Below, piece after piece: positions 1-7,877 of a DNA stretch of 64,000 nt. Source of the stretch: Caballeronia cordobensis. GTDB taxonomy: Bacteria; Pseudomonadota; Gammaproteobacteria; Burkholderiales; Burkholderiaceae. The position numbers and the translations under genes are program-made. Below the pieces are notes generated by a model. That model worked only from the letters and a program-made list of their open reading frames with translations. It was not told where the DNA came from and searched no databases. Each line of letters opens with the position of its first letter. The stretch's first letter is position 1. The stretch covers positions 186,001-250,000 of the forward strand of contig NZ_FCNY02000003.1 in NCBI RefSeq assembly GCF_001544575.2. The letters run 5' to 3'.

Positions 1-59
1 TCGCGCGTCATGCCGAGCGCAATCCCGCGCTCAAGGCCGCGCTGGAGTTCTGGAAATGA
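1..59 (+). CDS. C-terminal end of a probable RuBisCO-like protein (partial)
   Basis: The frame starting at base 3 stays open and ends at a TGA at 57-59, giving a tail that reads ARHAERNPALKAALEFWK. The pattern of PxLxxALEFWK resembles the C-terminus of RuBisCO large-chain and RuBisCO-like proteins (PELAAALEVWKEI in true RuBisCO). The stop overlaps the ATG of the following DUF1537 kinase by 4 bp (ATGA), so the two are translationally coupled. DUF1537 kinases and RuBisCO-like proteins are known partners in acid-sugar (isoapionate/tetronate) breakdown, which supports the guess. Only 18 residues are visible, so another dehydrogenase or aldolase of the same pathway cannot be excluded. Confidence 0.45.
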   Translation, partial: ARHAERNPALKAALEFWK

Positions 60-1411
60 CCGACGACGGTTTGCTGCTCGCATACTACGGCGACGATTTC
101 ACCGGCTCCACCGACGCGATGGAAGCGATGACCGCCGCCGGCGTGCCGACGCTGCTGTGCCTGCAAACGCCCACGCCCGAACTGCTCGCGCGCTTTCCCG
201 GCGTGCGCTGCGTGGGCCTCGCGGGATCGTCGCGCGGGCGCAGTCCGCAATGGATGGACGACGAATTGCCGCGCGCCTTCGCGAGCCTTGCCGCGCTGGG
301 CGCGCCGATTCTGCAATACAAGGTCTGCTCGACCTTCGATTCATCGCCGCAGACCGGATCGATCGGGCGCGCGATCGATATCGGTGTCACACACATGCGC
401 GGCGCGTGGTCGCCGATGATCGTCGGCGCGCCGCGTCTGAAGCGTTATCAGGCGTTCGGCAATCTGTTCGCGGCGGTCGATGGCGCGGGCTATCGGCTGG
501 ACCGTCATCCGACCATGTCGCGCCATCCCGTCACGCCGATGCACGAAGCGGATCTGCGCGTGCATCTGGGCCGGCAGACGCAGCGGCGCATCGGCCTGAT
601 CGATTTCGTGCAGTCGCGTTCGGGCGATGTGCGCGAACGCCTTGATTCGCTCTTGAACGACGACACCCCCGTCGTCCTGATCGACGTGCTCGACGACGAA
701 ACGCTCGCCGCCGCCGGCAAGCTGGTGTGGGAAGCGCGCGGCGAGGGCGTGTTCACGGCGTCGTCGTCGGGATTGCAATATGCGCTCGCGGCGCACTGGC
801 GCGCGTGCGGTCTCGTGCCGCCGACGCCGGGCCTCGCCGCGGCGCGCGCCGTCGATGTGATCGCGGCCGTCAGCGGAAGCTGTTCGCCGGTGACGGCGCA
901 GCAGATTCGCTGGGCGCGCGAGAACGGCTTTTGCGTCGAGCGCCTCGACTTGCGCCGCGCGCTCGATGCGCAGTCGCGCGAAGAAGAGATCGAGCGCGTC
1001 GCCGGCATCGCGGCAGAGGCCGTGCGCGCGGGCCGAAGCCCGCTGATCTTCAGCGCGGAAGGCCCCGACGATCCCGATGTGCTCGCCTTCGACGACATCG
1101 CCGCCAACGCACAGCTCTCGCGTGCCGAAGCCGCGCGCCGCGTCGGCGAAACGCTTGCGGACGTCATGCGCCGGCTGCTCGATCGCACGCCTGTGCGGCG
1201 CGTGGTCGTCGCGGGCGGCGACAGTTCGGGCGAAGTCGCGAGCAGGCTCGGCATCGCGGCGCTGAGCGTCGCGGCGGGCATGGCGCCGGGCGCGCCGCTG
1301 TGCCGAGCATGGTCGGACGATCCCGCGCGCGACGGGCTCGAAATCGTGCTCAAAGGCGGGCAGATCGGCGGCGTGTCGTTCTTCGGAACGGTGCGCGACG
1401 GCGCTCCGTGA
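56..1411 (+). CDS. Four-carbon acid sugar kinase family protein (DUF1537, OtnK-like)
   Basis: A 451-residue protein with the N-terminal YYGDDFTGSTDAMEA signature of the DUF1537 sugar-acid kinase N-domain, and a C-terminal nucleotide-binding domain that includes VVVAGGDSSGEVASRLG and LKGGQIGG near the end. Family members phosphorylate four-carbon sugar acids such as threonate, erythronate or their 3-keto forms with ATP. The length matches the family. The start overlaps the upstream stop, so it is the last gene of a catabolic operon entering from the left edge. The convergent LysR gene begins its stop 6 bp downstream. The substrate is inferred, not shown; the RuBisCO-like neighbour hints at the oxo-isoapionate type. 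Confidence 0.88.
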   Translation: MTDDGLLLAYYGDDFTGSTDAMEAMTAAGVPTLLCLQTPTPELLARFPGVRCVGLAGSSRGRSPQWMDDELPRAFASLAALGAPILQYKVCSTFDSSPQTGSIGRAIDIGVTHMRGAWSPMIVGAPRLKRYQAFGNLFAAVDGAGYRLDRHPTMSRHPVTPMHEADLRVHLGRQTQRRIGLIDFVQSRSGDVRERLDSLLNDDTPVVLIDVLDDETLAAAGKLVWEARGEGVFTASSSGLQYALAAHWRACGLVPPTPGLAAARAVDVIAAVSGSCSPVTAQQIRWARENGFCVERLDLRRALDAQSREEEIERVAGIAAEAVRAGRSPLIFSAEGPDDPDVLAFDDIAANAQLSRAEAARRVGETLADVMRRLLDRTPVRRVVVAGGDSSGEVASRLGIAALSVAAGMAPGAPLCRAWSDDPARDGLEIVLKGGQIGGVSFFGTVRDGAP

Positions 1412-1417
1412 TTCTGC

Positions 1418-2323
1418 TCACGCGTTCAGAAACGCCGTCATCTCTTGCAGGCTTTCGCTCATCTGTTCGATGAGCCAGCGTTCGAGTTGCGCGACATCGG
1501 CATGCGCGCGCAGATGCGGCGCGACCCACAGCACGAGCTCGCGCGGCCCCGGCGCGAAACCGAACGGCGCGACGAGCTTGCCGGACACGAGATCGTTCAT
1601 GACGAGCATTTGCGGCACGAGCGCGACGCCCAGCCCGCACACCGCCGCCTGGATCAGCAGATAAAAGTGGTCGTAGACATCCGCGCTCGCGCCCGCGACG
1701 GGCTCGAGGTTCGTCGCGCGATACCAGTCGTCCCACGCTTCGGGACGCGTGCGCGTGGACAGCAGCTTCGCGCGCGCGAGATCGGCAGGCGCGGCGAGCC
1801 GGATGGACTGCGCATATTCCGGCGAGCAGACCGGCCCGATCCATTCGTCGATGAGCTTGCGCGTGATCGCGCCCTTCGGCGGCTCGATCGTGCTCGCGCG
1901 AATCGCGACGCTGATCTTGTCGCGCACGAAATCGATCTGGTCGTAGTTCATGTTGAACTTCAGCTCGGTCTGCGGATGACGCCGATGAAACCCCGCGATG
2001 CGCGGGATGAGCCAGTTCATCATGATGGTCGCGGAGCACGACAGCGTGAGCGGCTCGGGTTTGAGTTGCTCGATGCTCGCATCGATGAGATTGAACGCGG
2101 TCGTGAGGCCTTCGGCGAGGCGCTTGCCTTCGGGCGTCGGGTCGGACGACTGCGCCGAGCGCACCAGCAGCGTGAGGCCGAGCGTGTCTTCCAGCGCCTT
2201 CACCTGACGGCTGATCGCGCCGTGCGTGACGCAGAGTTCCTGCGCGGCGAGCGTCATGCTGTGCAGGCGCGCCACGGCTTCGAACGCGCGCAGGGCGTTC
2301 AGCGAGGGGCGCGGGGTCTGCAT
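1418..2323 (-). CDS. LysR family transcriptional regulator (GcvA-type)
   Basis: A 301-residue LysR regulator. The winged helix-turn-helix sits in the first 65 residues (LNALRAFEAVARLHSMTLAAQELCVTHGAISRQVKALE), followed by the substrate-binding domain with the TLSCSATIMMNWLIPRI beta-strand start typical of the GcvA/AmpR subgroup. It is convergent with the DUF1537 kinase, 6 bp between stops, and divergent from the DUF4148 gene at 2542. It could regulate the acid-sugar operon to its left, since such regulators are often placed next to their targets, but nothing in the sequence proves it. Confidence 0.9.
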   Translation of the reverse strand: MQTPRPSLNALRAFEAVARLHSMTLAAQELCVTHGAISRQVKALEDTLGLTLLVRSAQSSDPTPEGKRLAEGLTTAFNLIDASIEQLKPEPLTLSCSATIMMNWLIPRIAGFHRRHPQTELKFNMNYDQIDFVRDKISVAIRASTIEPPKGAITRKLIDEWIGPVCSPEYAQSIRLAAPADLARAKLLSTRTRPEAWDDWYRATNLEPVAGASADVYDHFYLLIQAAVCGLGVALVPQMLVMNDLVSGKLVAPFGFAPGPRELVLWVAPHLRAHADVAQLERWLIEQMSESLQEMTAFLNA

Positions 2324-2541
2324 GGATCTTCTCCCTTGTTTGTTTCGCCGCGCGATACGGCCCCGGCGATTGTAGACCGCGCGCGGCGGGGCGGGCGGGC
2401 TTTGTATCGCACTGTATCGGCGTTATGTGCCGACACACGCCGATTCATAACCGAAATAAGCCAGATACGTCCCGTGGTTCTAATACCTCCAGGCCCGAAC
2501 GATTACACGCGGGTTTCCATCACACACTCTGGAGGTCAATC
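2324..2541. promoter_or_regulatory. Divergent intergenic region with RBS for the DUF4148 gene
   Basis: About 218 bp between a LysR start (minus) and the DUF4148 start (plus). A strong Shine-Dalgarno GGAGG lies at 2531-2535, 6 bases before the ATG at 2542, and fixes that start over an earlier in-frame ATG at 2425. AT-richer sequence around 2410-2490 is the likely promoter region, but I see no convincing consensus -35/-10 pair. Confidence 0.45.
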
Positions 2542-2850
2542 ATGAAAGTCATCCAATCGCTGATCGTCGCCGCCGCTGTCGCGCTTCCGGCTTTCTCGTT
2601 CGCGCAGTCGAACCAGCCGATCACCCGCGCGGACGTGCGTGCGCAACTCGTCGAACTGGAAAAGGCGGGCTACAACCCCGCGAGCGACCAGACGCAGTAT
2701 CCGCAAAACATCCAGGCCGCGCAGGCGCGCGTGGACGCCGCGAAGGGCCTGACGGCCTACGGCGCGTCCGTCGACGGCGCTTCGGCCTCGGGCGCGCGTT
2801 CGGCAGAGACGGCCGTCATCGGCCTCGGCCCGATCTACGCGAAGCCGTAA
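2542..2850 (+). CDS. DUF4148 domain-containing small secreted protein
   Basis: A 102-residue protein with a clear Sec signal peptide (MKVIQSLIVAAAVALPAFSF then AQ, cleavage after FSFA) and the DUF4148 core ITRADVRAQLVELEKAGYNP. This family is abundant in Burkholderiaceae; members are small periplasmic or secreted proteins of unknown role, often stress-responsive. The gene stands alone between the LysR gene and a KfrA-like gene and is followed directly by a strong hairpin. Another member of the family lies at 10281-10631 on the other strand. Confidence 0.9.
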   Translation: MKVIQSLIVAAAVALPAFSFAQSNQPITRADVRAQLVELEKAGYNPASDQTQYPQNIQAAQARVDAAKGLTAYGASVDGASASGARSAETAVIGLGPIYAKP

Positions 2851-2872
2851 GCGCCCGGTTCGGCGCGTTTTC

Positions 2873-2901
2873 GAGCCCGGACGGTTGTTCCGTCCGGGCT
2901 C
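2873..2901 (+). terminator. Perfect 12-bp stem hairpin after the DUF4148 gene
   Basis: GAGCCCGGACGG, loop TTGTT, CCGTCCGGGCTC form a perfect 12-bp stem starting 23 bp after the stop codon. It is followed by GTTGCGTTGTT, moderately T-rich but not a classical T-run. Position and strength make it the probable transcription terminator of the single-gene unit. Confidence 0.72.
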
Positions 2902-3109
2902 GTTGCGTTGTTCCGAAGCCTCGGATCATGGCGATGCGCGCGACGCGCTTTCCGCTGCGAACGGCCCCATTTTGGCGGCATATCGTCTGACACCCGGCAT
3001 GGAAGCGGGGAAAATCGGTATCATTCCTTTCCGCCCCGCGCGGTTCCGCCGAATGTAACAACGTATCGCAGTTCTATTGAGTGCGACGCCACTGATTTTC
3101 GAGGCGCTT

Positions 3110-4978
3110 ATGCCCACAGACGCAAATAACATCACTGACGAACAGATCGCGTCGATCGCCGATCGCCTGTCCGAAGAAGGCCGCAAGGTGTCCCCCATGA
3201 CCGTTCAGGCGGAAGCGCAGGGCGGCTCGATCGTCGCCATCGCGGCCGGGCTGCAGCGCTGGCGCGAGGCGCGTCACCCCGACGTGCCGCAGCAGCCGGC
3301 GCAAAGCGGCCTTCCCGACGACCTCGCCGAGACGCTCGTGAACGTCGCGCGCCGGCTCTGGACCGTGTCGCACGACGAAACCGAGCGGCTCTCGAGCCAG
3401 CGCCTTTCCGTCGTGAGCCAGCGGCTTTCGATTGCGCTCTCCGAACGCGACGAGGCGCTCGCCGAATTCGAGAAGACCAGCGACGAGTCCACGAGAAACC
3501 GTCAGCAGATGACGGAGCTGCTGAGCGCGCTGCGCGCATCGGAAGACTCGGTCGCGCGCCTGCGAGAAGAGCTCGCGGCGGCCGCGGGGCGCGTCCAGAA
3601 CGCCGAGGCGCGCGTCGAGCAGGCTGCGCAGCGCGCGTCGGCGGAGCAGGCGCAACTGGAAGCGCTGAAGGCGTCGATCGAGGAAGAACGGCGCGCGAAG
3701 GAAGCGCTGAACACGGCGCTTTCGGGCAAGGACGAGGAACTTGCGCGTATCGGCAGCGAACGCGATCAGGCGTTGCAGCAGCACGAGGAATTGCGCGCGT
3801 CGCTTTCGGGCAAGGACGAGGAAGTCGCGCGTATCGGCGGCGAGCGCGATCAGGCGTTGCGGCAGCACGAGGAATTGCGCGCGTCGCTTTCGGGCAAAGA
3901 CGAAGAGCTTGCGCGCATCGGCGGCGAACGTGATCAGGCATTGCAGCGACACGAGGAATTGCGCGCGTCGCTGGCGGGCAAGGACGAAGAACTCGCGCGT
4001 ATCAGCGGCGAGCGCGATCAGGCATTGCAGCAGCACGAGCAATTGCACGCGTCGCTAGCGGGCAAGGACGGCGCCCTCGCGCAACTCGCCGAAGAGCGCG
4101 ACCGGGCGCGTCAGGACCATGCGGAACTGCATGCGTTGATGGCGGGCAAGGACGAAGCGCTCGCGCAGATTACCGGTGAACGCGACCGCGTGCGTCAGGA
4201 ACATGACGCGCTGAGCCTCGTGTCGCAGGAAAAGTCGGCCGAACTCGAGCGCTGGTCGCAGGATGCGAGCGCCGCGCAATCGCGCGCGCAGGCCATCGAG
4301 GCGCAGTTGAGCGACGGTCTCGCGCGCGCGTCGGCACTCGAAGCCGAGTTGAACGAGGCGCGCGGCGCGCTCGCCACGGAGCGCGAGAGCACGACCGCGC
4401 GCAACACGGAACTCGCGGCGCAGCGCGATCAGTTGAACCGCGTGGGCGTCGAGCTGGATGACGCCCGCAAGCGCATCGGCTTGCTGATGGAAGAAAAGGC
4501 CGAGCAGGGCGCCGAACTCGCGCGCGTCTCGAACGAAGTCAACGCGCTGCGCGAACGCGCCGAGTCCGCGGAGAAGAACGCGACCGATCTTGCGAAGCGC
4601 CTCGTCGAAAAGGAGCAGGGCGACGAATCGGAACGCGCTTCGCTGGAACGTCAGATTGCGGCGCAGGCCAAGGCGCATTCGAAGGCCTACGACGACCTTC
4701 GCGCCAACGCCGAGCAATGGGTGACGTACGCGAAGGACTTGCGCCAGCGCCTCGACGTGGCCAACGAAAAGGTCCTGTTCATCGATGCCCGCAGCACCGG
4801 CGAAGTCGCGCTGATGCGCCGTCTCGCCGTCGAACTGGAGCGTCTGAAGCCCGACCACGAACTCGTGCTCCGCGAGGCGCAGCAGAAGCTCATCGGCGAC
4901 AAGATGACGCAACAACTCGCGCAAAAGGGCTATCGCTACGATCCGGCCACGGCCGTGATGTCGAAGATCGAAACGTGA
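3110..4978 (+). CDS. KfrA-like DNA-binding coiled-coil protein with tandem repeats
   Basis: About 622 residues from the ATG at 3110 (a TTG at 3077 in the same frame would add 11 residues). The first ~60 residues (ITDEQIASIADRLSEEGRKV and following, ending RWREAR) match the KfrA N-terminal DNA-binding domain, known from plasmid partition accessory proteins and chromosomal homologues. Everything after is an almost uninterrupted alpha-helical coiled coil rich in E, R, A and Q. Six 28-residue repeats of the form LSGKDEELARIGGERDQALQ lie at residues about 204-371. The C-terminus (VTYAKDLRQRLDVANEKVLF) is less repetitive. It lies alone on its strand; role probably nucleoid or segregation related, which is inference. 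Confidence 0.78.
   Translation: MPTDANNITDEQIASIADRLSEEGRKVSPMTVQAEAQGGSIVAIAAGLQRWREARHPDVPQQPAQSGLPDDLAETLVNVARRLWTVSHDETERLSSQRLSVVSQRLSIALSERDEALAEFEKTSDESTRNRQQMTELLSALRASEDSVARLREELAAAAGRVQNAEARVEQAAQRASAEQAQLEALKASIEEERRAKEALNTALSGKDEELARIGSERDQALQQHEELRASLSGKDEEVARIGGERDQALRQHEELRASLSGKDEELARIGGERDQALQRHEELRASLAGKDEELARISGERDQALQQHEQLHASLAGKDGALAQLAEERDRARQDHAELHALMAGKDEALAQITGERDRVRQEHDALSLVSQEKSAELERWSQDASAAQSRAQAIEAQLSDGLARASALEAELNEARGALATERESTTARNTELAAQRDQLNRVGVELDDARKRIGLLMEEKAEQGAELARVSNEVNALRERAESAEKNATDLAKRLVEKEQGDESERASLERQIAAQAKAHSKAYDDLRANAEQWVTYAKDLRQRLDVANEKVLFIDARSTGEVALMRRLAVELERLKPDHELVLREAQQKLIGDKMTQQLAQKGYRYDPATAVMSKIET
3719..4222 (+). repeat. Six tandem 84-bp repeats within the KfrA-like gene
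   Basis: Units begin at 3719, 3803, 3887, 3971, 4055 and 4139, each starting with CTT/CTG/CTA/ATG TCG/GCG GGC AAG GAC (residues LSGKDEE, LAGKDEE, MAGKDEA). The first four are nearly identical at DNA level; the last two have diverged. The 28-residue period is exactly four heptads, consistent with a coiled coil grown by in-frame duplication. Confidence 0.9.
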
Positions 4979-4991
4979 CGCCCGTGTGACG

Positions 4992-5387
4992 ATGCAGACC
5001 CAGACCCTCACCGTGACGATCGAGCGCGACTGGCGCGCGCTCTACGACGCCATCTGGCGTCCGGAGGTCTTTCCGGCGTGGGCGTCCGGACTCGCGCATT
5101 CGACGCTCGAAGACCGCGGCGATCACTGGCTGGCCCGCGGTCCAAGCGGCGAGGTGGCCATCCGCTTCACCGCGCACAACGCGTTCGGGATCATGGATCA
5201 TCGCGTCACGTTGCCAAACGGCGACGAGGTCTACGTTCCGCTGCGCGTCTATCAGAACGGCGCGGGCGCGGAAGTGGCGCTCACGCTGTTCCGTCAACCC
5301 GGCATGTCGGACGAAAAATTCGCCGCCGACGCCGACTGGGTCCGCCGCGACCTCGCCACGCTCGCCGCGCGTTACGGGAAACCCTGA
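4992..5387 (+). CDS. SRPBCC family protein
   Basis: 131 residues from the ATG at 4992 (a GTG 6 bp earlier is possible). The pattern TVTIERDWRALYDAIWRPEVFPAWASG at the start and the C-terminal helix DEKFAADADWVRRDLATLAARYG are typical of START/polyketide-cyclase (SRPBCC) fold proteins, which bind hydrophobic ligands. It starts 13 bp after the KfrA-like stop on the same strand, so may be co-transcribed. Ligand and role are unknown. Confidence 0.8.
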   Translation: MQTQTLTVTIERDWRALYDAIWRPEVFPAWASGLAHSTLEDRGDHWLARGPSGEVAIRFTAHNAFGIMDHRVTLPNGDEVYVPLRVYQNGAGAEVALTLFRQPGMSDEKFAADADWVRRDLATLAARYGKP

Positions 5388-5486
5388 CTTCACCGCTGCT
5401 GGCCAGCTTGAAAGCGCGTCGCGGCGCGTCTAGGCTTGTCGTGGGTCCGTCATTTGGTTCGGGCCGTTCTCACGCGCGAGGCCGAC

Positions 5487-6536
5487 ATGATCGCGAACGC
5501 TGCGCCATTCGACACCGAACTGACCCGCGTGCTCGGTTGCCGTTATCCGATTCTCTCCGCGGGCATGGGCGGGCCGGCGCGCGCCGAACTCGCGTCGGCG
5601 GTGTGCAATGCGGGCGGCTTCGGCCTGCTCGGCATGGTGCGCGAGTCGCCGGAAACGATCGCGAGCGAAGTCGCCGCCGTGCGCGCCGCGACCGACCGGC
5701 CATTCGGCGTCAATCTGATTCCCGCGGGCACGAAGCCCGACTTGCTCGCCGCCGAACTCGATGCGTGCCTCGCTCTGCGCGTGCCTGCCCTGTGCTTCTT
5801 CTGGGACGTGTTCCCCGAGATCGTCGCGCGCGCGAAGGACAGCGGGGCGTTCGTGCTGTATCAGGTCGGCTCGCTCGAAGACGCGTTGCGCGCGGAAAAA
5901 GCGGGCGCGGACGTGATCATCGCGCAGGGTGTGGAAGCGGGCGGGCACGTGCGCGGCTCGACCGGCATCATGACGCTCCTGCCCGAGATCGCGGCGCACC
6001 TGCGCGTGCCGGTGGCGGCGTCGGGCGGGATCGCGACGGGCGCGGGCCTCGTCGCCGCGCTCGCGCTGGGTGCGAGCGGCATCCATTGCGGCACGGTCTT
6101 TCTGACGACGCACGAATCCTATGCGCACGACTATCACAAGCAACGCGTGATCGACGCGCGCGCGGGCGACACCGTCCACACCGATCTCTACGCGATCAAC
6201 TGGCCCGCGGGCTCGCCGGTGCGCGTGCTCGCGAACAGCGTCACCGATGCGTCGCGCGATCATCGCTTCGGCAACGATCCGTATGCGCTGCCGCGCGAGA
6301 TCGTCGCGCACGACGAAGCGGGGCCGGTCGAGCTATACAGCACGAACTCTCCGCTGCGCTCGACGACCGGCGATCTGGAGAAGATGGCGCTGTTCGCGGG
6401 GGAATCGTCGGCGCTCGTGAACGAGCGGATGGCCGCGGGCGAAGTCGTCGAACGTCTGATGCGCGAGGCGAACGACACGCTCGACGAACTGCTGGCGCAT
6501 CGCGTGAAGCAGGCGGGGAGCGGCGGCGAGCCATGA
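5487..6536 (+). CDS. Nitronate monooxygenase family flavoprotein
   Basis: 349 residues from the ATG at 5487; an upstream in-frame start at 5436 gives an unconserved N-terminus. FMN-dependent TIM-barrel enzyme related to 2-nitropropane dioxygenase: RVLGCRYPILSAGMGGPA at the N-terminus, AGADVIIAQGVEAGGHVRG with the conserved His region, and VAASGGIATGAGLVAALALG for phosphate binding. Known members oxidise propionate-3-nitronate and alkyl nitronates to protect against nitro toxins, though several close paralogues have no defined substrate. Single gene, 99 bp after the SRPBCC gene and 78 bp before the NYN gene. Confidence 0.9.
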   Translation: MIANAAPFDTELTRVLGCRYPILSAGMGGPARAELASAVCNAGGFGLLGMVRESPETIASEVAAVRAATDRPFGVNLIPAGTKPDLLAAELDACLALRVPALCFFWDVFPEIVARAKDSGAFVLYQVGSLEDALRAEKAGADVIIAQGVEAGGHVRGSTGIMTLLPEIAAHLRVPVAASGGIATGAGLVAALALGASGIHCGTVFLTTHESYAHDYHKQRVIDARAGDTVHTDLYAINWPAGSPVRVLANSVTDASRDHRFGNDPYALPREIVAHDEAGPVELYSTNSPLRSTTGDLEKMALFAGESSALVNERMAAGEVVERLMREANDTLDELLAHRVKQAGSGGEP

Positions 6537-6614
6537 TCCGCGCATTCGCTTCGCGCGAACGCCGACACGCTATCATGTGCGCATCCCAATCAAGCCGTAC
6601 GGCTGGAGAATCAT

Positions 6615-7853
6615 ATGGCTGGACCTCAGGAAAGCGTCAGCATGGCGGTGTTCTGCGACTTCGAGAACGTCGCGCTCGGCGTTCGCGATGCGAAGTACGA
6701 GAAGTTCGATATCAAGCCCGTGCTCGAACGCCTGCTGCTGAAGGGAAGCATCGTCGTCAAGAAAGCCTATTGCGACTGGGATCGCTACAAGGGCTTCAAG
6801 GCCGCGATGCACGAGGCCAGCTTCGAGATGATCGAGATTCCGCACGTGCGCCAGTCGGGCAAGAACTCGGCGGATATCCGCCTCGTCGTGGATGCGCTCG
6901 ATCTCTGTTACACCAAATCGCATGTCGATACCTTCGTCATCATCAGCGGCGATTCCGACTTCTCGCCGCTCGTGTCGAAGCTGCGCGAGAACGCGAAGAA
7001 AGTGATCGGCGTGGGCGTGAAGCAGTCCACGTCCGATCTGCTCGTCGCGAACTGCGACGAATTCATCTTCTACGACGACCTCGTGCGCGAGCAGCAACGC
7101 GCGCAGGCCAAACGCGAGGCGCGCGAGACCCGGCGCGCGCCGGAAGAAGAGCGCCAGCCGAAGCAGGAGATGGACTCGCGCAAGTCGCAGGCGATCGCGA
7201 TCGCGGTCGAGACCTTCGAGGCGCTGGCATCGGAGCGCGGCGAGAGCGGCAAGATCTGGGCGTCGGTATTGAAGAGCGCGATCAAGCGGCGCAAGCCGGG
7301 CTTCAGCGAATCGCAGTACGGTTTCCGGGCATTCGGCAATCTGCTCGACGAAGCGCAGTCGCGTGGCCTGCTGGAAGTCGGCCGCGACGATAAATCCGGC
7401 GCGTTCGTGTTTCGCTCCGCGCAGGTCGCGGCGGTCGATGTGAGGCCTGCCGACGTCCCGCCGGCCGCAGCGAGGGACAAGGAAGCGGGCGGGAACGGCA
7501 AGCGCAGAGAGAAGCGCGGCAAGAGAAAGCCGGCGGTGCAGGACGCACAGGACGTGTTTGCGCTGGAAGAGCCGGAAGTGCATGCGCCCGTGCCTGAGCC
7601 TGTCTTCGCGCCCGAGTCCGAGCCCGAGGTCGAGCTTGAACCGACGCCCGCACCCGCCCCCACACCCGCACCCGCACCGAAAAAACCGGCCGCGCCGCGC
7701 CGCGCGCGCAAGACCGCAACGAAGCGAAGCGCGGATGCCGCACCGGAAGGCGCATCCGAACCCGCTTCCGAAACCGAAGCGCGCAAGCCGCCGCGCAAAT
7801 CGTCGCGCGCGAGCCGTCCCCGCAAGGCGGCCGAGAAATCAACTGAGCAGTAA
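6615..7853 (+). CDS. NYN (PIN-like) domain protein with OST-HTH/LOTUS domain
   Basis: 412 residues. The N-terminal ~155 residues form an NYN/LabA-type PIN nuclease-like domain with acidic motifs FCDFENV, KNSADIRLVVDAL and ISGDSDFSPLV, the arrangement of metal-binding aspartates seen in this family. Residues about 185-275 (AIAIAVETFEALASERGESG and FRAFGNLLDEAQSRGLLEV) match the OST-HTH/LOTUS RNA-binding domain. The remaining C-terminal part is low complexity: basic, Pro-Ala repeats (TPAPAPTPAPAP) and Lys/Arg-Ala-rich. GGAGA lies 5 bases before the ATG. Likely an RNA-binding or RNA-cleaving protein; the target is unknown. Confidence 0.87.
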   Translation: MAGPQESVSMAVFCDFENVALGVRDAKYEKFDIKPVLERLLLKGSIVVKKAYCDWDRYKGFKAAMHEASFEMIEIPHVRQSGKNSADIRLVVDALDLCYTKSHVDTFVIISGDSDFSPLVSKLRENAKKVIGVGVKQSTSDLLVANCDEFIFYDDLVREQQRAQAKREARETRRAPEEERQPKQEMDSRKSQAIAIAVETFEALASERGESGKIWASVLKSAIKRRKPGFSESQYGFRAFGNLLDEAQSRGLLEVGRDDKSGAFVFRSAQVAAVDVRPADVPPAAARDKEAGGNGKRREKRGKRKPAVQDAQDVFALEEPEVHAPVPEPVFAPESEPEVELEPTPAPAPTPAPAPKKPAAPRRARKTATKRSADAAPEGASEPASETEARKPPRKSSRASRPRKAAEKSTEQ

Positions 7854-7856
7854 ATA

Positions 7857-7877
7857 GCGGCCGTTCAGCCCGGCCGC
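7857..7877. terminator. Hairpin between convergent NYN and HdeD genes
   Basis: GCGGCCG, loop TTCAGCC, CGGCCGC gives a perfect 7-bp GC stem spanning the 11 bp between the two convergent stop codons and the end of the minus-strand gene. No T-run follows, so it is only a possible bidirectional terminator. Confidence 0.35.

Noticed and set aside
5078..7393. A 771-residue frame crossing the SRPBCC, nitronate monooxygenase and NYN genes
   Set aside because: Frame-shifted shadow in the same strand; no domain and crosses two intergenic gaps.
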